From NCBI GenBank assembly GCA_021808105.1, contig JAKBCC010000033.1, positions 1 to 33,908 of the forward strand: 33,908 bases of DNA. Reading direction: 5' to 3'. A program made the translations under genes and the position numbers. Shown here piece by piece: positions 7,695 through 15,783 of this stretch (its first letter is position 1; the number at the start of each line of letters is the position of its first letter). The notes beneath the pieces were generated by a model. It had not been told where the DNA came from and made no database searches. It was given only the letters and a program-made list of their open reading frames with translations. The stretch comes from Planctomycetota bacterium (GTDB lineage: Bacteria; Planctomycetota; Phycisphaerae; WQYP01).

Positions 7695-8324
7695 TCACGG
7701 CGCCGTTGCCGCACGCGATGTCGGCCAAATCGACACGGCACCTTGCGTGTCCAAAATGGAACCGATATCCACAGTTGGGCTACTGGCGGTCAAGCAGGTT
7801 AAAAATTCCTTGTTGCCCAAACGGGTAATCAGCAGGGTCCACGCCTCGGTGTTATGTTCGTGGCCGCAGTGGCCATAAATATTCAGGGCTTTCGCGACCC
7901 CGTGGTGTTGAAACGGAGTCAGCAGCAATTCGCAATCCCCATGGCCCAGCGCCCGGTCGCGCAAGACTGGTTTGAACACTTGCGCAATATATTTTTCCAT
8001 GTCCCGCAGTTGATGGGCATGATGAATGTTATCATCAAAATGCTTCGGGTTCAGCACCGCAAAACATTCTTCCCGCGTCATGGTCGGCAAATAGCTTAAC
8101 GATGCCTCCACCTGATGTCGCAACTGTTCCTGCCAATGCTGATAAGACTCGGCCATGATGTTGGTTTCTTTGTATTCGCTATGGCGGCTGCAATGCGGAC
8201 AACGGATTTTGGGGGGCTTAAAAAGAAATGGCAAAAAGGGCTTTTTGATATGCGTATGATCCAATGCTCCCGCGCATGACGGGCACATCATGACAATCTG
8301 TTGTTTTTTCTCCGGAGGCTTCAT
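7695..8324 (-). CDS. Zinc-ribbon hypothetical protein
   Basis: About 209 residues, not recognised beyond its N-terminus. CPSC and CPHC, some 26 residues apart in the first 50 positions, look like a four-cysteine zinc ribbon. The rest is hydrophilic and rich in histidine (FDDNIHHAHQLRDMEKY, HGVAKALNIYGHCGHEHN). The ATG at 8324 has AAGGAG six bases upstream and puts the zinc ribbon near the N-terminus; a longer frame to 8381 lacks support. It converges with the glycosyltransferase gene across 184 bases of repeats and is divergent from the aldolase gene. The function cannot be inferred. The C-terminal 25 residues (ILDTQGAVSIWPTSRAATAP) are low in structure and may be eroded. Confidence 0.6.
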   Translation of the reverse strand: MKPPEKKQQIVMMCPSCAGALDHTHIKKPFLPFLFKPPKIRCPHCSRHSEYKETNIMAESYQHWQEQLRHQVEASLSYLPTMTREECFAVLNPKHFDDNIHHAHQLRDMEKYIAQVFKPVLRDRALGHGDCELLLTPFQHHGVAKALNIYGHCGHEHNTEAWTLLITRLGNKEFLTCLTASSPTVDIGSILDTQGAVSIWPTSRAATAP

Positions 8325-8719
8325 GTCCGGCTCCTTGTCCAGATCAGGTCGAAAGGGGGGCAGGCCGACTCCATGCGGCACCCCACCGCCCGCTGCGTGA
8401 TATTCTGATTAAAATGGGCGTGAATTTCTTCACATTTCTACCCCTATTCGTTGCGAACTGCTTACGTGCGTTGTCAATTTAACCGCCGCCCGGGAATTTG
8501 ATCACGAGAATAAATCTCGTGCCGGGCAAACCATCAACATATTTGTACTATGTTCAGGCGTGAAAAGCAAAGAAAAAACGGATGGAAAGTCACTCCGTCA
8601 CGCCCCCGAAAAACGCCGCCCCCGTTTGCCACTAGTCAGCGCGAACAGATTTCTCTACAATATTGGGCTTGGAGTGTGTTTTGGAATTGTAGTATCAAGC
8701 AATACAGGAGTAATAAACC
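8325..8719. other. Divergent intergenic region with a two-step hairpin
   Basis: 395 bases between the zinc-ribbon gene and fba. The clearest feature is a hairpin at 8488-8527: cacgag/ctcgtg (8503-8508 with 8516-8521) extended by gcccgg/ccgggc (8488-8493 with 8522-8527) across an asymmetric internal loop. A small open frame at 8560-8751 runs into fba in another frame and is not convincing. TACAAT at 8656-8661 is a possible -10 for fba, but no -35 lies at a normal distance. Confidence 0.45.
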
Positions 8720-9745
8720 ATGCCATTGATGTCCACCAAACCCATGTTTGATCTCGCTTATGACGGCGGCTTTGCCATCGGCGCGTTCAACGTCAACAAT
8801 ATGGAATTAGCACAATCTATTATCGAAGCCTGCGCCAAAGAAAAAAGCCCCTGCATCCTCCAGATTTCCAAGGGGGCACGCAAATATGCCAACATCCGCT
8901 ACCTCAGACATATCATCGACGCCGCTGTGGAAGATCATCCGGAAGTTCCGGTGTGTATCCACTGCGATCATGGCGACACCATTGATTTGATTAAAACCTG
9001 CATCAACGACGGCTACACCAGCGTCATGATTGACGGCAGCCACCATGGGTATGAGGAAAACGTGAAACTCACCGCGGAAGCCGTCAAAGTTTCCCACGCC
9101 GCCGGGGTCGTGGTTGAGGCTGAACTCGGAATGCTCGGCGGTATTGAAGAAGATGTGGTCGGCATGGATGCCCACGAATATGAAAAAAATGTGGAAAAGT
9201 TCCTCACCGATCCGCAGCAGGCCGCCGATTTCTGCAAAAGAACCGGCTTGGATTCCCTGGCCGTCGCCATTGGCACCAGCCACGGGGCGTTCAAATTCAA
9301 ACATGAAGCCAAGTTGGCGTTTGACCGCATCGAACAAATCATGAAAACCTGCCCGGGAATTCCGCTGGTCATGCACGGCAGCAGCAGTGTGCCACAGGAA
9401 TTTATTGATCTGGTCAACAAGTACGGCGGCGCTATGCCCAACGCCAAAGGCGTTCCGGAAGATCAAATCTCCATGGCGGTGCGCAAATATGGCGTATGCA
9501 AAGTGAACATCGACACCGATCTACGCCTCGCCATGACGGCGAAGATTCGCGAAGTCTTTGCCACCAAGCCGGCGGAATTTGATCCGCGCAATTACCTCGG
9601 CCCGGCACGCGACGCCATTATTTCCATGGTGCAGCGCAAGCTCCATGTACTTAATAGCGCCGGCAAGGCCGAAGCAGTCATCGCCCAGTGGAAAAAACTT
9701 GGCAGCCCGATGCCCGCCTATTACGCCCACAAAAAAGCGGGCTGA
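8720..9745 (+). CDS. fba: Fructose-bisphosphate aldolase, class II
   Basis: Interconverts fructose 1,6-bisphosphate with dihydroxyacetone phosphate and glyceraldehyde 3-phosphate in glycolysis and gluconeogenesis; cytoplasmic and zinc dependent. At 341 residues it has the usual class II length. Signatures: GAFNVNNME near the N-terminus, HCDHGD (81-86) with the catalytic aspartate and zinc histidine, VEAELGMLGGIEEDVVG, a TSHGAFKF zinc-ligand segment, LVMHGSSSVP, and CKVNIDTDLR binding the phosphate. The ATG at 8720 has AGGAG nine bases upstream. It is monocistronic, with its own intrinsic terminator at 9784-9828. It resembles the class II B group (cbbA-like) more than E. coli FbaA, judged by the motif spacing. 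Confidence 0.95.
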   Translation: MPLMSTKPMFDLAYDGGFAIGAFNVNNMELAQSIIEACAKEKSPCILQISKGARKYANIRYLRHIIDAAVEDHPEVPVCIHCDHGDTIDLIKTCINDGYTSVMIDGSHHGYEENVKLTAEAVKVSHAAGVVVEAELGMLGGIEEDVVGMDAHEYEKNVEKFLTDPQQAADFCKRTGLDSLAVAIGTSHGAFKFKHEAKLAFDRIEQIMKTCPGIPLVMHGSSSVPQEFIDLVNKYGGAMPNAKGVPEDQISMAVRKYGVCKVNIDTDLRLAMTAKIREVFATKPAEFDPRNYLGPARDAIISMVQRKLHVLNSAGKAEAVIAQWKKLGSPMPAYYAHKKAG

Positions 9746-9783
9746 AACCAAAAGGTTCAGGCCCAATTCCCGCAATAACTCAC

Positions 9784-9828
9784 CCGGCGGCCCGTAGTTG
9801 CAATGCACCTGCGGGCCGCCGGTTTTTT
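9784..9828 (+). terminator. Rho-independent terminator after fba
   Basis: A perfect eleven-base GC stem, ccggcggcccg (9784-9794) pairing with cgggccgccgg (9812-9822), is followed directly by six T residues. It lies 38 bases after the fba stop. Confidence 0.93.
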
Positions 9829-10067
9829 CTGTGTCTCCGCTGTGATCGCGGTGGTTCAGCCGGTGAAAACATATTTTCTGTGGCGACCCCGGTGCTTGTC
9901 ACAGTAAGAAATTAGGGCACGCAGTGAGGTCGTGCGGCAGGGGAGGCGGGGTTTGAGAGGGACCCGCGCTAAAATCTCGGCGCGCTGGAACCAGTTCAAA
10001 ATGGACGGAAAAAAAGACCGCGGATTGCGCGGATCACGCGGATAAATACGAAGCTTCTATCCTTCGA
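9829..10067. other. Intergenic region with a copy of the ccgcggatt repeat
   Basis: No gene is visible between the fba terminator and the L,D-transpeptidase 3' end. Bases 10016-10047 match 768-799 in about 28 of 32 positions (core ccgcggatt, gatcacgcggataaa). The rest shows nothing I can assign. Confidence 0.55.
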
Positions 10068-10120
10068 GACCTCCATAATGGCCTGACGATAGATGAATTT
10101 CTATCGGTTTGATGGAGGTT
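10068..10120. other. Nested inverted repeat spanning the L,D-transpeptidase stop codon
   Basis: The outer arms acctccat (10069-10076) and atggaggt (10112-10119) and the inner arms cgataga (10087-10093) and tctatcg (10100-10106) fold into one two-tier hairpin. The stop codon (complement of 10101-10103) lies in the inner stem. There is no T run on the minus strand, so it is not a standard terminator; mRNA 3' protection is possible. Confidence 0.6.
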
Positions 10121-11354
10121 GGCGCTGGTAACGGCCGGCGTCTGTGAGCGTTGCGGTGCGCGAGTCGGCATATTCGGATTGCTCCGGCAGACCGGGCGGG
10201 TTAATGCCTGCGGGCAGGGCCACGGTAAGTGGGATGGGCTTTTTCGGATTGATCATAATGACCGGCAGACCAATATGTACCATGGTCAGCAGATGCACCG
10301 CATCCCAGTTGCACATCCGGAAGCAACCGTGCGAACCGGTCAGGCCGATGTGCTGCGGCACGGGGTTGCCGTGCATGCCCACGCCGGGCAAATCCAACCC
10401 CATCCACACAATGCCCACAGGATTGCGCGGGCCGGGCGGAATAATTAAGCGATGATCAATATGCGACTGAGGGTACATGGAAGGGCGGAACGTGTAGTTT
10501 GGATCAAGGGCGATATCTTTAATCACGCCGTCCTCTGTCGGCAAATCCGCCTTATGCGCTGCAATGGAACACCAGAATAGCGCCACCTCCTGATTGCGGC
10601 GGTTGTAGGCCCGAATCGCCTTCTCGGCCAGATTCACCGTCAGATACGCTACATTCACTTCCGGAAACGTCTGCTTATCTTCCTGAATCACCGCCTGCAG
10701 GCCGCCCGGATTGCCAAAATCATTCGAGCCGGGAAAGGGCCGGATGTCCGGCACATTCAAGGTCTGCCCCACTGATAAATTCTCCAGATCCGCATCCGGG
10801 TTCAGCGCCCGCATCAGGCTTTCCGTGCAGTGAAATTTTTCGCACAGGCAATCTTCCAATGAGGCGTAAGGCATACGCGTCCCGGCCGCCATTTTCCGCC
10901 AGGTCCAATACAAATGTCCCACCGAATCCGCATCATCCTGCGTGATGGTGTATTGCGTAATAACATCTTTCACATCCACGCCCAACGCATTAAATACCGC
11001 TGGATTATGCGGATCAAAAGGATTAACGCCCGGAAAAAAACGTGCCGCATATTCTTTTAATGCGGTGCGTGAATGGGGGCCGAAGTTGCCATCCAGAATC
11101 CCCGGTGAAAAATTATTCGCCGCCAATGCGATCTGCCAGGCCAGCGCCACACGCTGCGTATAACCTAATTGCGGCTTTCCAGGAGCAGGAAAATCAGTGG
11201 AACTTCCACTGCGGCCGCTCGCATCTCCCGGGCGTGACGCGCCGGATTGATAATTTCCCCGGTCCCCGCCCGCTGCCACAGCCGCGCTAATGAAAAAAAA
11301 GCCCCCGGCTGTCACGGCGATCATCCGCTGAAGTATCGTAGCCCTTGAAGTCAT
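10101..11354 (-). CDS. Secreted L,D-transpeptidase (YkuD) with peptidoglycan-binding and LysM-like domains
   Basis: About 417 residues. The N-terminal signal peptide (MTSRATILQRMIAVTAGGFFFISAAVAAG) predicts export. Next is a peptidoglycan-binding type 1 helical region (GILDGNFGPHSRTALKEYAA), a LysM-like segment (SLMRALNPDADLENLSVGQTLNVP), and a C-terminal YkuD domain with GMHG and the catalytic TGSHGCFRM (Cys344). YkuD enzymes make 3-3 cross-links in peptidoglycan or attach proteins to it, so the cell has a peptidoglycan wall. The ATG at 11354 places the signal peptide at the terminus; upstream frame to 11423 adds 23 residues not typical of a signal. A GGGA six to seven bases ahead is only a weak ribosome site. 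The gene stands alone. Confidence 0.9.
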   Translation of the reverse strand: MTSRATILQRMIAVTAGGFFFISAAVAAGGDRGNYQSGASRPGDASGRSGSSTDFPAPGKPQLGYTQRVALAWQIALAANNFSPGILDGNFGPHSRTALKEYAARFFPGVNPFDPHNPAVFNALGVDVKDVITQYTITQDDADSVGHLYWTWRKMAAGTRMPYASLEDCLCEKFHCTESLMRALNPDADLENLSVGQTLNVPDIRPFPGSNDFGNPGGLQAVIQEDKQTFPEVNVAYLTVNLAEKAIRAYNRRNQEVALFWCSIAAHKADLPTEDGVIKDIALDPNYTFRPSMYPQSHIDHRLIIPPGPRNPVGIVWMGLDLPGVGMHGNPVPQHIGLTGSHGCFRMCNWDAVHLLTMVHIGLPVIMINPKKPIPLTVALPAGINPPGLPEQSEYADSRTATLTDAGRYQRQPPSNR

Positions 11355-11643
11355 GTTGTAATCCCGTCGCGCGTTCCTGACGCCTTGCGGCGGCGTTCCA
11401 TGCCGCCCGAAGCTTATTGGCAATCCAATAAACTATTATCAGACATCCATACGTAAAAGGCTTAGAAAAAATCGCTATTATGTCATTTTTTAATTTTACG
11501 AAGTTTTTCATCTTATCAGATCGCAGGGCATCGGCGATTGCATTTGCGGCGCGGCCGTACCATCGTATTGAGGCAAACCGTCACCGTCACTACTCGCAGA
11601 GCAGCGGACGCTAATCAGATGGTTGATCCAGTGCCGCCGACCA

Positions 11644-11670
11644 ACCACCGGGTTATCACCACGGTGCTCT
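11644..11670 (+). repeat. Dispersed 27-bp repeat, second copy
   Basis: Identical over 27 bases to 898-924 (it begins accaccgggttat and ends cacggtgctct). The flanks differ. The unit has short self-complementary arms caccg/cggtg. Confidence 0.85.
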
Positions 11671-11837
11671 GACGCGATGCTCCGCCGAGAGCCAAAAACC
11701 GTCCCGGCGCGCCGGGATCGTAACCCGGCGATTTCTCGGACAGGCCCTTGGCTCCGGCGCTAAGAAGCGAACAAAATAAAAGCAACGTGCCCACAAAAAA
11801 ATGCGCGATGCGAGGACTAAATCCCCACCTCTGAACA

Positions 11838-11880
11838 ATACTGCATATACTGCATTTTCCGCATATACTGCATTGTACCG
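11838..11880. repeat. Imperfect tandem repeat of atactgcat
   Basis: The sequence contains atactgcatatactgcat, then ttttccgc, then atactgcattgtac. The nine-base unit occurs about three times. A related, more degenerate block is at 7638-7690. Confidence 0.7.
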
Positions 11881-11945
11881 CCCTTACTGTTAACATAAAC
11901 TTTGGACGCCTGCCGCGTAATGTGTTAATATTCGCAGCACGATTC

Positions 11946-12019
11946 GCGCTCGTAGCTCAATTGGATAGAGCGTCGGCCTCCGAAGCCGAAGGTTGCAGGT
12001 TCGACTCCCGCCGGGCGCA
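11946..12019 (+). tRNA. tRNA-Arg (anticodon CCG)
   Basis: A full cloverleaf of 74 bases. Acceptor GCGCTCG pairs with CGGGCGC (one wobble) with discriminator A. D-arm GCTC/GAGC. Anticodon stem TCGGC/GCCGA with loop CTCCGAA gives anticodon CCG, reading CGG. The T-arm GCAGG-TTCGACT-CCCGC has one A-C mismatch. CCA is not encoded. It is followed at once by a T-rich hairpin. Confidence 0.95.
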
Positions 12020-12258
12020 TTTTTGCCAAAGGCAAAAATAGAGCAGAATTTGGAGCAGGAGATCAGGAGAGCAAATAAAGCTGGGGACAACAGAATTGCT
12101 GTCGCCGAGACCCAAGGCCCTCCTGCGGTCCCCTGTTCACCTGATCCCCTCTCAGCATTTTTTCGCCCGCTGGCGGAAAAATAGAGCAGATGTTTCGAGA
12201 GAGTAGATAGTAGAGCAAATTCGGCTGGCGCATAAGAGAGACTGAGACACATGTTCTT
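12020..12258. repeat. tRNA downstream region with two hairpins and a repeated flank
   Basis: Hairpin A at 12020-12038 is tttttgcc-aaa-ggcaaaaa. Hairpin B at 12157-12182 is an eleven-base stem (attttttcgcc with ggcggaaaaat) and a four-base loop. Both run into the same 14 bases, aaaaatagagcaga (12034-12047 and 12177-12190). 12209-12234 (agtagagcaaattcggctgg) recurs at 24327-24350 with one base deleted. Hairpin A may help end tRNA transcription. No gene is supported. Confidence 0.6.
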
Positions 12259-13719
12259 TTATTTGTCCTGAACCCCGCCCGCACCCAGTCGCGGAGCGGG
12301 AAATGTTACATCACCGCCGGCACCTGCGTGCACTTTGGTATGTGGTGAATTATTAGTCCGGACGGCGAGGGCGAAGGAAATCGCAAAGGGGCTCAGGCAT
12401 AAAAGAATGCTCATCAGGGTGTACCGTTGCGGCGGGTCGGGTTTTGGAAAATCCGGCGTGATACCAGCAGCGGCGAGCCGGTCGTATAGATTCGGGTGTA
12501 TCCGCCGGCGGCCGGACATCACCGCAGGCATCTGATTGACCTCGTAGAGGCGCTGCAAGGCCTGCGCGTAGGCGGCCTCCTCCCCCTCGTTCACAGAGGC
12601 GATCGCATCCGCCCGGACTTCCATGTGCCGCCCTAGCCGCCGAAAACGTGTCCGCACGATCAGCGTTACCGCCAAGAGACCGCCGGCCCACATCAGGCCA
12701 TTTCCGCCGGTCGCGATCAGCGGCCGGATGAGAACCAGCGGAAAAAGGATTACGGGCTGCATCAGTCTCAGGAACAACACGCGGCGCGGCTCGGTTAAAT
12801 GCGCTAATTCATGTCCAGTCACAGCGGCGATTTGCGCATCCGAGAGATGTCGCAGCAACCCTTCCGAAAAAAAAAGTTCACGATTAAGTGGCAAGGCATA
12901 CGCATTGGCAAATGCGCCGGGCACCATCCAGATGCGACGTGGCTGCACATTCATGCGCCGGGCGACATCGGCGGCAATTCCCGCAAGCCGCTTATCAGCC
13001 GGTTTGAGCAGCCCTAACAGGGAGAAAAATCGTATCGTTCCGCCAAGCCGCAATGTCGCAAGAAGCAGAAAAAGCAGGCCGGCGATCATCCACGTTTCAG
13101 CGCCGAAGTTTTCCGGCATCGTGACGGTTGCCCACAAAAACAGGGCAAACGGTATTACCCTCCCCAGCAGGATCATCAGCCGGGAAGTTAACCACTCCCT
13201 GAAAGTGGTTTCGGGGAATATCTCTCGGCTTGGCCAGTACGTTCCCAACAACGCAGCTAACAGGCTCGACCCGGCAGGTGCCCACGCGGGAACTGAAGGA
13301 AGCAGCGAGCTTGCAAGCAGGTAGATGTCTGCTGGAAGGATCAACATACTTAACCCGGCCGTTATACGGATTGGATACAGCAATCGCGCGCGCAATGTCC
13401 AATGTTTCGCTCGGCTGCGCCGCCACGTCGACAATCCAAAATTATTAATAGCGCGTGTAAGCAACAATGTTGCACAAAACGAAAAGACGACCAGAATTAA
13501 AGTCGGCATACGGCCCATCATATTCAAGAAATGGTAACCATTCACGGCCTTCCAGCCGGCAAGGCTCACCCCGAACGTCACCACGAGTAAAGTATATCCC
13601 TCTCTCGAAAAGAAGAAAGCCAAGTTTTCCTGGCATTGGAAGTCTGGCACCGGAGGTTTGCACAGCGGGGCGGTTTGAAGTAACTTCAATTCTTTGCGGA
13701 GACCGCCCTTGGCCGCCAA
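12259..13719 (-). CDS. Membrane-bound M48-family zinc metallopeptidase
   Basis: About 486 residues. Several hydrophobic segments occupy roughly residues 35-240 and others flank the active site. The catalytic HExxH is VTGHELAHL (His303, Glu304, His307), and the third zinc ligand lies in HMEVRADA (Glu367 with Asp371), as in M48 (HtpX/Ste24-like). A conserved-looking IHPNLYDRL motif follows. The active site would face the cytoplasm in HtpX-type enzymes, which degrade damaged membrane proteins; the large N-terminal membrane part is longer than HtpX, so the role is open. The start at 13719 is a TTG without a good ribosome site, and the N-terminus is uncertain by tens of residues. Divergent from the ABC exporter operon across a very short gap. 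Confidence 0.82.
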   Translation of the reverse strand: MAAKGGLRKELKLLQTAPLCKPPVPDFQCQENLAFFFSREGYTLLVVTFGVSLAGWKAVNGYHFLNMMGRMPTLILVVFSFCATLLLTRAINNFGLSTWRRSRAKHWTLRARLLYPIRITAGLSMLILPADIYLLASSLLPSVPAWAPAGSSLLAALLGTYWPSREIFPETTFREWLTSRLMILLGRVIPFALFLWATVTMPENFGAETWMIAGLLFLLLATLRLGGTIRFFSLLGLLKPADKRLAGIAADVARRMNVQPRRIWMVPGAFANAYALPLNRELFFSEGLLRHLSDAQIAAVTGHELAHLTEPRRVLFLRLMQPVILFPLVLIRPLIATGGNGLMWAGGLLAVTLIVRTRFRRLGRHMEVRADAIASVNEGEEAAYAQALQRLYEVNQMPAVMSGRRRIHPNLYDRLAAAGITPDFPKPDPPQRYTLMSILLCLSPFAISFALAVRTNNSPHTKVHAGAGGDVTFPAPRLGAGGVQDK

Positions 13720-13776
13720 AAATCACGGGGCGAGTTGGCGCAAGGTCGGCGGCTCATCGGCGGATTCGTGGCACTT

Positions 13777-15783
13777 ATGCAGCGTGACAGACAATCTTCA
13801 AATTCAGGTCAGCCTCGACCGGCTGGGAAGCCTCCGGCAGCGCCCTCGCCGGGTGATAACCGATCAGAATTTGCATCCGCCGCGACACGGTCACCTCCCC
13901 CGAATAGCCCTGTCGGCGATCCCAACGAATTCAGCAATTTTGAACTCATCAAGCACATGTTCCAATTCGTGCGGCCGGTGAAATGGCTGGCGGTGCTGGC
14001 CTGCTTGCTGGTGGGCCTGGGAGTGTTTTTAGAAATATCTGCCGTCGATCTTACGCGCGTGGTGATTAACACCGTGGGCACCGCGTTGAATCCATCAGCC
14101 GCCGGCGCTGTGCACAAGCCGCACGGCAGCGTATTTCATCACGGTTCACTGCACGTGGCATTGATTCTGGTGGGAATGCTGGCGTTGTTTATCACCCTTT
14201 CCAGTGTGTGTAATTTTTTTCGCAGCATCGCCAACACCCGCTTAAGCATGGATATGGTCTTTCACATGCGATCCGCAGTGTATGATCAGCTTCAGCAGGT
14301 GGGCTTTTCATTTCATGATGCCCATTCCAGCGGGCAATTAATCAACCGGGCGTTGTCGGATCTGCACAATGTCCGGTTTTTTGTGAACTTGTCACTGGTT
14401 TCCATCGCGGAAATTGTGGGCTATACCATTGGTTATAATATTTTAATTGCCACCATCAACCCCTGGGTAGGCTTGGCGTCTCTGCTGCCGGTGCCTTTCT
14501 GGATCGTGTACATTCTGCGGTTTGGAAAAAAAATGCGGCCGGTACAGCGGGACCTCATGGCTACCGGGGATAAACTGGTCAACGTGTACAGTGAAAATGT
14601 CGCCGGTGTCAACGTGGTCAAGGCCTTTGCCACAGAAACCACCGAAACCGGAAAATACAATGCCACCGCGGATACTTATTTCTCGCAGGTGATGACCACC
14701 GTGGGCATGTGGGCCAACTTTATTCCGGTTATCCGCGGAATCGCCACGGGGGCCAATCTGCTGCTGTTTTTTCTGGGGGCCATGCTGGCGGTCAGTGGAA
14801 AACTGCACGCCGGTGATATTCTGGTCTTTGGCGTAGCGATGGGCGCGATTCTCTCACGCCTGCAACAAATTAACCAGATTGCCAATCAGTATCAGATGGC
14901 CGTGGTTTCCGCCCGGAGGTTTTTTGAAATTCTTTATGCCTATCCCAGTATCGCGGAAGCGGCGGCATTGCCGCAGTTACCGCGGGGGCCGGGAGCGGTG
15001 GAGTTTTCCGGTGTTACCTTCGGATATCATCCGGACAGGTCGGTCTTAACCAATATCAGTTTCCAGGCTAATCCCGGCTCAGTGATCGCGCTGGTGGGTC
15101 CCACCGGGGCCGGCAAAACCACCATGATGCAACTGTTGGCCCGTTTTTATGACCCGCAAGCCGGGGCGATTTTTGTGGACGGCCATGATATTCGGTCGGT
15201 TTCCCTGCGCTCGGTGCGGCAGGCCATGGGATTTGTATTCCAAGAGACATTCCTCTTTTCGGATACCGTTGTCAACAACATCCGTTACGGCGACCCGCAG
15301 GCGTCACTGGAGCAGGTGGAAGCGGCGGCGCGCCTGGCGCAAGCCCATGAATTTATCATGGAAATGCCCAAACAATATGACACCGTGCTGGGTGAACGCG
15401 GGCTGACACTTTCCGGCGGACAGAAACAACGCCTCGCCATCGCCCGGGCCATTGTCGCCAACCCGCGCATTCTCATACTGGATGACGCCCTGGCTGCCGT
15501 GGATCCCGAGACCGAACACCTCATCCGTCGCGCGCTGGAGCTGGTGTTGCGCGACCGCACCGTTTTTATCATTGCCCACCGCTTAAGTACGGTCAAAGCC
15601 GCTGATCTGGTGCTGGTGCTGGAGCAGGGAACTATTACACAGGCCGGCACACATGACGTGCTGTTGCGGCAAGAGGGTCATTACCGGGAAATTGCGGAAG
15701 TCCAGCTTGTCGGCGGCGGCCCGGGAGTCCTGCCCCCGCTTGGTTCAACGGCGCGCCGGGTGGCAGCGGAGGGATCACGATGA
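13777..15783 (+). CDS. ABC exporter half-transporter A (degenerate catalytic site)
   Basis: About 668 residues: a proline-rich hydrophilic N-terminus of roughly 60 residues, a six-helix exporter membrane domain, then a nucleotide-binding domain. Walker A is GPTGAGKT (441-448), the Q-loop FVFQETFLF, the signature LSGGQ (545-549) is canonical, Walker B is ILILDD with Asp570 where the catalytic glutamate normally stands, and the H-loop is IIAHRLS. It pairs with the next gene, whose ATG overlaps its TGA. The ATG at 13777 is preferred; a TTG at 13735 in frame gives 14 more residues. Neither has a strong ribosome site. The substrate is unknown: a lipid, peptide or drug are all possible for this MsbA/BmrCD-like group. 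Confidence 0.88.
   Translation: MQRDRQSSNSGQPRPAGKPPAAPSPGDNRSEFASAATRSPPPNSPVGDPNEFSNFELIKHMFQFVRPVKWLAVLACLLVGLGVFLEISAVDLTRVVINTVGTALNPSAAGAVHKPHGSVFHHGSLHVALILVGMLALFITLSSVCNFFRSIANTRLSMDMVFHMRSAVYDQLQQVGFSFHDAHSSGQLINRALSDLHNVRFFVNLSLVSIAEIVGYTIGYNILIATINPWVGLASLLPVPFWIVYILRFGKKMRPVQRDLMATGDKLVNVYSENVAGVNVVKAFATETTETGKYNATADTYFSQVMTTVGMWANFIPVIRGIATGANLLLFFLGAMLAVSGKLHAGDILVFGVAMGAILSRLQQINQIANQYQMAVVSARRFFEILYAYPSIAEAAALPQLPRGPGAVEFSGVTFGYHPDRSVLTNISFQANPGSVIALVGPTGAGKTTMMQLLARFYDPQAGAIFVDGHDIRSVSLRSVRQAMGFVFQETFLFSDTVVNNIRYGDPQASLEQVEAAARLAQAHEFIMEMPKQYDTVLGERGLTLSGGQKQRLAIARAIVANPRILILDDALAAVDPETEHLIRRALELVLRDRTVFIIAHRLSTVKAADLVLVLEQGTITQAGTHDVLLRQEGHYREIAEVQLVGGGPGVLPPLGSTARRVAAEGSR

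Larger units (their letters stand above)
11355..11945. repeat. Long intergenic region with REP-like and tandem repeats
   Basis: About 590 bases with no supported gene. 11644-11670 is an exact 27-base copy of 898-924. 11702-11717 is the palindrome TCCCGGCGCGCCGGGA, overlapping another pair gccggg/cccggc around 11712-11729. 11838-11880 has imperfect tandem units based on atactgcat. AT-rich sequence at 11440-11515 is the likely promoter region for the minus-strand L,D-transpeptidase. Short minus frames here read repeat peptides and are rejected. Confidence 0.6.

Noticed and set aside
8626-8661. TTGCCA and TACAAT as an fba promoter
   Set aside because: The spacing of 24 bases is too long for a normal sigma-70 promoter.
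8560-8751. 63-codon frame before fba
   Set aside because: It overlaps the fba start in a different frame and has no ribosome site; fba has a better signal.
11287-11511. 74-codon minus frame over the L,D-transpeptidase start
   Set aside because: It overlaps the signal-peptide region of a confident gene in another frame and has no Shine-Dalgarno.
11615-11896. 93-codon minus frame between L,D-transpeptidase and tRNA-Arg
   Set aside because: It reads through the 27-bp repeat, palindromes and atactgcat repeats; no ribosome site.
11890-12252. 120-codon minus frame over tRNA-Arg
   Set aside because: It is the antisense of the tRNA (GSRTCNLRLRRPTLYPIELRAR) plus hairpin repeats, a common false gene.
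12623-13324. 233-codon plus frame
   Set aside because: It is antisense to the M48 peptidase, whose catalytic motifs are clear.
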